Assembly: GCA_035265325.1 (NCBI GenBank)
Contig: DATFOS010000103.1
Coordinates: forward strand, 1 to 16,495
DNA length: 16,495 bases
Direction: 5' to 3'
Origin: DATCLS01 sp035265325
GTDB lineage: Bacteria; Actinomycetota; Acidimicrobiia; Acidimicrobiales; VFJN01
The notes below the pieces were generated by a model that worked only from the letters and a program-made list of their open reading frames with translations, was not told where the DNA came from and searched no databases. Positions 12,527-16,495 of the stretch are shown here, in pieces. Both the position numbers and the translations under genes were made by a program. Numbering within the stretch: the first letter of the stretch is position 1; each line of letters opens with the position of its first letter.

Positions 12527-14025
12527 GCGCGCTCGTCGCCCTGCCGATCGTGCTGCCGCTGGTCGCGGCCGCCGCATCCATCCTGGTGGGCCGGTCCCGG
12601 GCGGCCCAGAGGACGATCGGGCTCGTCACGCTGGCCGTCGTGGCCGGTGTGGCGGTGGCCCTCCTGCTGCGCGTCGACGCGGACGGGCCCGTGGTCGTCG
12701 AGGCCGGCGGTTGGCCGGCGCCGCTCGGCATCGCCCTGGTCGCCGACCGGCTGGCGGCGATCATGCTGTGCGTCTCCTCGGTGGTCCTGCTGGCGGTGCT
12801 CGCCTTCGCCGTCGGCGAGGCGGACGCCGAGCGCACCCACGTCGGCTTCCATCCCGCCTACCTGGTGCTGTCGGCCGGCGTGGCGATGGCGTTCACGACC
12901 GGGGACCTGTTCAACCTGTTCGTGGCGTTCGAGGTCACGCTGATGGCGAGCTACGTGTTGCTCACGCTGGGCGGGCGTCCCCGCCAGGTGCGCGCCGGCA
13001 TGACCTACGTGGTCGTGAGCCTGATGGCTTCGACGCTGTTCCTGATGACGCTGGCGTTCGTGTACGAGGCCACCGGCACCGTCAACATGGCCGACCTCCA
13101 CGGCCGCATCGCCGAGCTGCCGGGCGGCGTGCAGAACGCCATGGCCCTGCTGCTCGTCGTCGTCTTCGGGACCAAGGCGGCCGTCGTGCCCCTCTACTTC
13201 TGGCTGCCCGACAGCTACCCGACCGCCCCGGCGGCGGTCACCGCCGTGCTGGCCGGCCTGCTCACGAAGGTGGGCGTGTACGCGCTGATCCGGAGCCAGA
13301 CGCTGCTGGTCCCGGAGGCCGCCCGGCCCGGGACGCTGCTGTTGTGGGTGGCGGGGGCGACGATGCTCGTCGGCGTCCTCGGGGCCATCGCCCAAGCCGA
13401 CCTGCGCCGCGCGCTCTCGTTCCAGGTCGTGAGCCAGATCGGCTACATGGTCCTCGGCCTCGGCCTGTTCACGGTGGCCGGCCTGGCAGGCGCCGTGTAC
13501 TACGTGGTCCAGACGATCGTGGTGAAGGCGGCGCTGTTCCTGACCGCCGGGCTCGTCGAGCACACGACGGGGACCGGACGGCTCGCCCGGCTGGGCGGCC
13601 TCGCCCACCGTGCGCCCGCCGTGGCCGGGTTGTTCCTGGTCACGGCGCTGAGCCTGGCCGGCATCCCCCCGCTGTCGGGCTTCGTGGCCAAGGTCGGCCT
13701 GCTGCAACCGGCCGCCGACGCCGAGGAGTGGGGCATCCTCGCCATCGCACTCGTGGCCAGCCTCCTCACGCTGTACTCCATCGCCCGGATCTGGACGAAC
13801 GCCTTCTGGGGCGCGCCCGTCGACCCGGTCGGCCGCGCCGCCGGCGGGGCGGCGGCGCTCGAGCGCCCGTCCCGGACGGGCGTGATGGTGGGGGCCACCG
13901 CAGCCCTGGCCGTGCTCAGCCTGGCGCTGGCCGCCGGGGCCGGCCCCGTCTTCGACCTGGCCACCCGCGCCGCCGAGGACGTCCTCGCCCCCGAGCGCTA
14001 CGTGGCGGCGGTGCTGGGCCGATGA
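12523..14025 (+). CDS. mnhD: Mrp/Mnh Na+/H+ antiporter subunit D (ND2/4/5-like)
   Basis: The 500-residue protein is close to the usual ~490 and is the second proton-translocating antiporter-like subunit. Glu137 (FEVTLMASYVLLTLGG), Lys218 (GTKAAVVPLYFWLPDSYPTA) and Lys249 (LTKVGVYALIR) are the conserved charged residues of the membrane channel. SLAGIPPLSGFVAK lies near residues 380-390. It differs from its relatives NuoL/M by its operon and by the YPTAPAAVTAVLAG segment. Starts and stops overlap both neighbours by ATGA. It has no long tail, unlike A, B, C and E. Confidence 0.95.
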   Translation: MSALVALPIVLPLVAAAASILVGRSRAAQRTIGLVTLAVVAGVAVALLLRVDADGPVVVEAGGWPAPLGIALVADRLAAIMLCVSSVVLLAVLAFAVGEADAERTHVGFHPAYLVLSAGVAMAFTTGDLFNLFVAFEVTLMASYVLLTLGGRPRQVRAGMTYVVVSLMASTLFLMTLAFVYEATGTVNMADLHGRIAELPGGVQNAMALLLVVVFGTKAAVVPLYFWLPDSYPTAPAAVTAVLAGLLTKVGVYALIRSQTLLVPEAARPGTLLLWVAGATMLVGVLGAIAQADLRRALSFQVVSQIGYMVLGLGLFTVAGLAGAVYYVVQTIVVKAALFLTAGLVEHTTGTGRLARLGGLAHRAPAVAGLFLVTALSLAGIPPLSGFVAKVGLLQPAADAEEWGILAIALVASLLTLYSIARIWTNAFWGAPVDPVGRAAGGAAALERPSRTGVMVGATAALAVLSLALAAGAGPVFDLATRAAEDVLAPERYVAAVLGR

Positions 14026-14597
14026 CGACAGGGCGCCCGTTCGTGCCGCACCCCATGCGGACCGCCTGGCTCGTCGCCCTGTGGCTGGCGCTGTGGGGGA
14101 CCGTGACCCCGGCCAACGTGGCCGGCGGCCTGCTCGTGGCGGTGCTGGTCCAGCGCCTGCCCGACCCCTACCACCCCGAGGGGCGGGTCGCCTTCCGGCC
14201 CTGGCCGGCCCTGCGCTTCCTCGGGTACATGGCCGTGAAGCTGGTCGAGGCCAGCTTCGTCGTGGCGCGGGAGGTCGTGAGCCGCCGCGACCGCATCAAC
14301 ACGGGCGTGGTCGAGGTCCCCCTGCGCGGGGCGTCCGACCAGCTCGTGACCATCGTGGCGAACGCCATCGGCCTGCTGCCCGGCTCGATCACGGTCGAGG
14401 TCGAACGCGACCCGCCGACGCTGTTCGTCCACGCCCTCCACGTGGAGTCGGTGGACGCCGTGCGCGACGAGATCCACGAGCTGGAGGAGCGGGCCATCCG
14501 GGCCTTCGGGACGCCCGAGGGAATCCCCGGGCTGGCCCCCGACGACGCCCTCGTGGTCCCGCCGCCGCCGCCGACCTCCCGGGAGCGGGACGCGTGA
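14022..14597 (+). CDS. mnhE: Mrp/Mnh Na+/H+ antiporter subunit E
   Basis: The product is 191 residues from ATG 14022. Family features are the short N-terminal helices (AWLVALWLALWGTVTPANVA, 15-34), the amphipathic segment FLGYMAVKLVEASFVVAREV (66-85), and the soluble part with LVTIVANAIGLLPGSITVEV (108-127) followed by LFVHALHVE. MnhE is needed for assembly or function of the complex. The typical length is about 160 residues. The excess is a C-terminal tail with a run of prolines (VVPPPPPTSRERDA). It overlaps mnhF by GTGA. Confidence 0.93.
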   Translation: MTTGRPFVPHPMRTAWLVALWLALWGTVTPANVAGGLLVAVLVQRLPDPYHPEGRVAFRPWPALRFLGYMAVKLVEASFVVAREVVSRRDRINTGVVEVPLRGASDQLVTIVANAIGLLPGSITVEVERDPPTLFVHALHVESVDAVRDEIHELEERAIRAFGTPEGIPGLAPDDALVVPPPPPTSRERDA

Positions 14598-14845
14598 TCG
14601 TCGCCGCCCTCGGCTTGCTGGCGGTCGCCGGAGGCTGCTTCGTCGCCCGCCTCGTCATGGGGCCGACGCTCGCCGACCGGGTCATCGCCCTCGACGGGCT
14701 GGTCATCACGCTCGTCAGCGCCATCGCGCTCGACGCCGCCCGCACCGGCTCGCCGCTGTTCCTCGACGGCATGGTGGTCATCGCCCTCGTCGGCTTCGTG
14801 GGGACCTCGGCGGCCGCCCGTTTCATCGAGGAGCGAGGGGGGTGA
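14594..14845 (+). CDS. mnhF: Mrp/Mnh Na+/H+ antiporter subunit F
   Basis: The 83-residue protein starts at GTG 14594, overlapping the mnhE stop. It has three helices, and the family motif RLVMGPTLADRVIALD (19-34) links the first two. FLDGMVVIALVGFVGTSAAARFIE forms the third. Length is near the family's ~90. It is a small membrane subunit thought to support complex assembly and ion transport. mnhG begins one base after its stop codon. Confidence 0.92.
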   Translation: MIVAALGLLAVAGGCFVARLVMGPTLADRVIALDGLVITLVSAIALDAARTGSPLFLDGMVVIALVGFVGTSAAARFIEERGG

Positions 14846-14846
14846 C

Positions 14847-15221
14847 GTGGACGAGCTGATCGCCGGTGTCCTCGGGCTGGCCGGGGCGGCCCTCACGCTG
14901 CTCGCGGGCGTGGGCGTCCTGCGGTTCCCGGACGCGCTCGCCCGCATGCACGCCGCCACCAAGGCCACCACGCTGGGCCTGCTGCTCATCGTCGTCGGGG
15001 CGGAGTTCCAGGTCACCGGCGGGTCCACCAAGCTGGCCCTCGTGGTCGGCCTGGTGTTCCTCACCACCCCGGTGGCCGCCCACCTGGTGGGCCGGTCGAC
15101 CTACCGGGCGGAGGGCGTCGAGCTGCGCCTCGACGAGGCGGACGAGTTGGCCGCGGCCGAGGAGGCGGGCGGCACCCACGCCGGCCACGACCATGCCCCC
15201 CACCCCCGGGACGCCGGCTAG
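14847..15221 (+). CDS. mnhG: Mrp/Mnh Na+/H+ antiporter subunit G
   Basis: The product is 124 residues from GTG 14847, one base after the mnhF stop. Family signature RFPDALARMHAATKATTLG (26-44) lies between helix 1 (5-24) and helix 2 (42-55), and LALVVGLVFLTTPVAAHLVG (63-82) is helix 3. It closes the canonical A-to-G operon. The tail ends in a His-rich stretch HAGHDHAPH (111-119), which could bind metal. That is a guess from composition. Its TAG stop overlaps the stop of the convergent gene at CTAG. Confidence 0.92.
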   Translation: MDELIAGVLGLAGAALTLLAGVGVLRFPDALARMHAATKATTLGLLLIVVGAEFQVTGGSTKLALVVGLVFLTTPVAAHLVGRSTYRAEGVELRLDEADELAAAEEAGGTHAGHDHAPHPRDAG

Positions 15222-15751
15222 CGCGTCGTCGTCGTGGCGCGGTCGGCGGCGTTGATGTCGACGTCCAGCCGGCCGTCGCGGACGGTGACCGGGTACTGGG
15301 GGAGGCCCTCACCGGTGGCGGGGAACTCCTCGCCGGCGCAGGCGTCCGTCTCCTCGCCGGAGTCGTCGAGCAGGCGGAACACCCCGTCGCCCGGCGAGCC
15401 GGACTCGCCGGGGAACCAGCGCACCGTGCACGAGCGGGGGGCGCCGCCGGGACGGGCGGCGAAGGCGAGCCACCCTTCGGTGAAGTCGTCGCCGCCCAGG
15501 TGCTGGAGGACGATGTCGCGGTCACCGCCGGCGGCGTCGGCGTAGAGGATCGGGCCGCCCTCCTCGATCTGGCGGGCGGCGTCCTCGGCGTCCTGCCCCT
15601 GGAAGGTCTCGTCGCCGAGCTGGACGTCGACGGACCCGCGGTTGGCCAGGAGGGCGACGCCGAACGCCAGGGCGACCGCCAGGATCACGCCCACGGCGGC
15701 GACGGCGAGGGCTCGTCCGGCGTGGGCCTGGCTACGGGCGACGGGGCTCAT
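15218..15751 (-). CDS. Membrane-anchored hypothetical protein with a Rieske-like domain lacking iron-sulphur ligands
   Basis: The product is 177 residues from ATG 15751, with one N-terminal helix (GRALAVAAVGVILAVALAFGV, 12-32) and an outward-facing domain. The end of that domain, CAGEEFPATGEGLPQYPVTV followed by RDGRLDVDIN (138-167), follows the layout of a Rieske C-terminus (CPCHGSRFD.TG...LPRYPVRVEDG.V.VD). The two cysteines are Cys108 (CTV) and Cys138 (CAGE). The partner histidines of the CxH and CxxH ligand pairs would be Val110 and Glu141, so no [2Fe-2S] cluster is expected, though a disulphide is possible. No Shine-Dalgarno site precedes the ATG. A GATACT at 15792-15787 could be its -10. 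The gene is convergent with mnhG. The domain assignment is by eye and unproven. That a protein of this shape exists is more certain than its family. Confidence 0.65.
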   Translation of the reverse strand: MSPVARSQAHAGRALAVAAVGVILAVALAFGVALLANRGSVDVQLGDETFQGQDAEDAARQIEEGGPILYADAAGGDRDIVLQHLGGDDFTEGWLAFAARPGGAPRSCTVRWFPGESGSPGDGVFRLLDDSGEETDACAGEEFPATGEGLPQYPVTVRDGRLDVDINAADRATTTTR

Positions 15752-15842
15752 CGGGAGGACTTGGGGCCGGTGGCTGGCACACCCGTAGTATCGCCACCCG
15801 GTATCGGTGCCTCCGATTCCATCGCTTCTCCCGCCGATTCCT

Positions 15843-15881
15843 CGCAGCCATTCGCAGCTGTTCCGCAGCTGCTCCCGCAGC
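15843..15881. repeat. Four phased CGCAGC repeats upstream of sucC
   Basis: CGCAGC occurs at 15843, 15853, 15864 and 15876, with start-to-start distances of 10, 11 and 12 bases, roughly one helical turn. The middle two read CGCAGCTG and contain the palindrome CAGCTG. A separate pair of CCGATTCC octamers lies upstream at 15813-15820 and 15834-15841, 21 bases apart. The phasing would place protein sites on one DNA face. The array lies in the 196-base divergent spacer between the Rieske-like gene and sucC. Confidence 0.4.
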
Positions 15882-15894
15882 CTCATCGTGTCCT

Positions 15895-15917
15895 CGCCGG
15901 CGGCCGGACCGCCGGCG
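15895..15917 (+). promoter_or_regulatory. 9-bp GC hairpin in the sucC leader
   Basis: CGCCGGCGG (15895-15903) pairs perfectly with CCGCCGGCG (15909-15917) around CCGGA. It ends 15 bases before the AGGAGG of sucC. A TAGTAT hexamer at 15786-15791 could be the -10, giving a leader of about 150 bases that contains the CGCAGC repeats and this hairpin. No U-tract follows, so a translational or stability role is more likely than termination. Confidence 0.35.
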
Positions 15918-15947
15918 GGTGCGTCGCCTCACAGGAGGGCGCCGACC

Positions 15948-16495
15948 TTGGATCTGTACGAGTACCAGGGCAAGCAGTTCTTCGCCCGCTTCGGCATCCC
16001 GGTCAGCCCGGGCGAGGCGGTGACCACGGTGGACGACGCCGTGGCCGCCGCCGAGCGCATCGGCTACCCGGTGGTGGTGAAGGCCCAGGTCCAGGTGGGC
16101 GGTCGTGGCAAGGCCGGCGGCATCAAGCTCGCCAACGACGCCGACGAGGTCCGCACCCACGCCGGGAACATTCTCGGCATGGACATCAAGGGCCACACCG
16201 TCGAGACGGTGTGGATCGAGCTCGCCTCCGACATCGCCGAGGAGTACTACGCCAGCTTCACCCTCGACCGGTCGGCCAAGAAGCACCTGGGCATGCTCTC
16301 GGCCCAGGGCGGCGTCGAGATCGAGGCCGTGGCGGCGGAGGACCCCGACGCCATCGCCAAGGTGCACGTCGACCCGGTCGACGGCCTCACCGAGGACCGG
16401 GCCCGCGCCTGGGTCGCCGCCGCCAAGCTGAACCCGGAGGCGACCGAGGGTGCGGTCGACATCCTGCTCAAGCTGTACACGGCGTACGTCGAGGG
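15948..16495 (+). CDS. sucC: Succinyl-CoA synthetase (ADP-forming) subunit beta, N-terminal part (runs off right edge)
   Basis: This TCA-cycle enzyme interconverts succinyl-CoA and succinate with nucleotide phosphorylation. The beta subunit holds the nucleotide-binding ATP-grasp fold. The start is TTG 15948, fixed by AGGAGG at 15933-15938 nine bases upstream and by the invariant beginning MDLYEYQGKQFFARFGIP. There is no ATG or GTG in frame nearby. Lys45 in YPVVVKAQVQVGGRGKAGGI and the glycine loop GGRGKAGG (51-58) bind nucleotide. IELASDIAEEYYASFTLDRS matches the family's next conserved block. About 182 codons are present of the usual ~390. The alpha subunit sucD would be expected just downstream. 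Confidence 0.95.
   Translation, partial: MDLYEYQGKQFFARFGIPVSPGEAVTTVDDAVAAAERIGYPVVVKAQVQVGGRGKAGGIKLANDADEVRTHAGNILGMDIKGHTVETVWIELASDIAEEYYASFTLDRSAKKHLGMLSAQGGVEIEAVAAEDPDAIAKVHVDPVDGLTEDRARAWVAAAKLNPEATEGAVDILLKLYTAYVE

Noticed and set aside
15752..15886. N-terminal extension of the Rieske-like protein to 15886
   Set aside because: The extra 45 residues are not hydrophobic or signal-like and cover the repeat array. The ATG at 15751 places a basic segment directly before the helix.
1..16495. Mobile elements, CRISPR arrays, tRNA or rRNA genes
   Set aside because: I found no transposase or integrase motifs, no regularly spaced direct repeats of CRISPR length and no tRNA-like cloverleaf. 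This was by eye only.

Overview
The window is about 16.5 kb of very GC-rich DNA with many GTG/TTG starts, tight 4-base gene overlaps, leaderless-type promoters, a guaB/guaB3 pair and a UvrD1/PcrA-type helicase. This points to an actinobacterium, plausibly a deep lineage such as Acidimicrobiia. That placement is inferred from gene content and style, because no rRNA gene is present. All genes look chromosomal and core. I see no mobile element, CRISPR array, tRNA or rRNA.

Layout. (1) Purine block, 1-3946. The first codons of IMP dehydrogenase (guaB, minus strand, running off the left edge) diverge from guaB3-guaA-(110-residue membrane protein), followed by a LapA-domain membrane protein. The divergent guaB/guaB3 spacer carries a shared TACACTCGGCC element in both promoters and a 10-bp inverted repeat over the guaB start. 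(2) 4019-4997, minus strand: a 282-residue relative of Glu/Leu/Phe/Val dehydrogenases that has lost the residues expected to bind substrate and catalyse, followed by a possible 42-codon ORF. (3) Divergent from it, 5086-7416: pcrA/uvrD1 helicase. (4) 7587-8525: a secreted L,D-transpeptidase with a peptidoglycan-binding domain, preceded by a densely structured leader of four consecutive hairpins. (5) 8665-15221: a complete seven-gene Mrp/Mnh cation/proton antiporter operon in the order A-B-C-D-E-F-G. mnhA appears to start at CTG, and most subunits carry unusual hydrophilic tails or inserts. (6) 15218-15751, minus strand: a membrane-anchored protein resembling a Rieske domain without its histidine ligands. 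It is convergent with mnhG and shares the CTAG stop palindrome. (7) 15948 to the right edge: the N-terminal part of sucC with a TTG start, preceded by phased CGCAGC repeats and a strong hairpin.

How the genes work together: guaB and guaA convert IMP to XMP and then GMP, with guaB3 as an IMPDH/GMP-reductase-family partner. pcrA unwinds DNA in repair. The transpeptidase cross-links or remodels the wall. The Mrp complex exports Na+ against protons, and sucC belongs to the TCA cycle. I find no defence or biosynthetic island. The most promising unexplained items are the degenerate dehydrogenase, the structured transpeptidase leader, the Rieske-like protein and the regulatory architecture of the guaB/guaB3 and sucC spacers.
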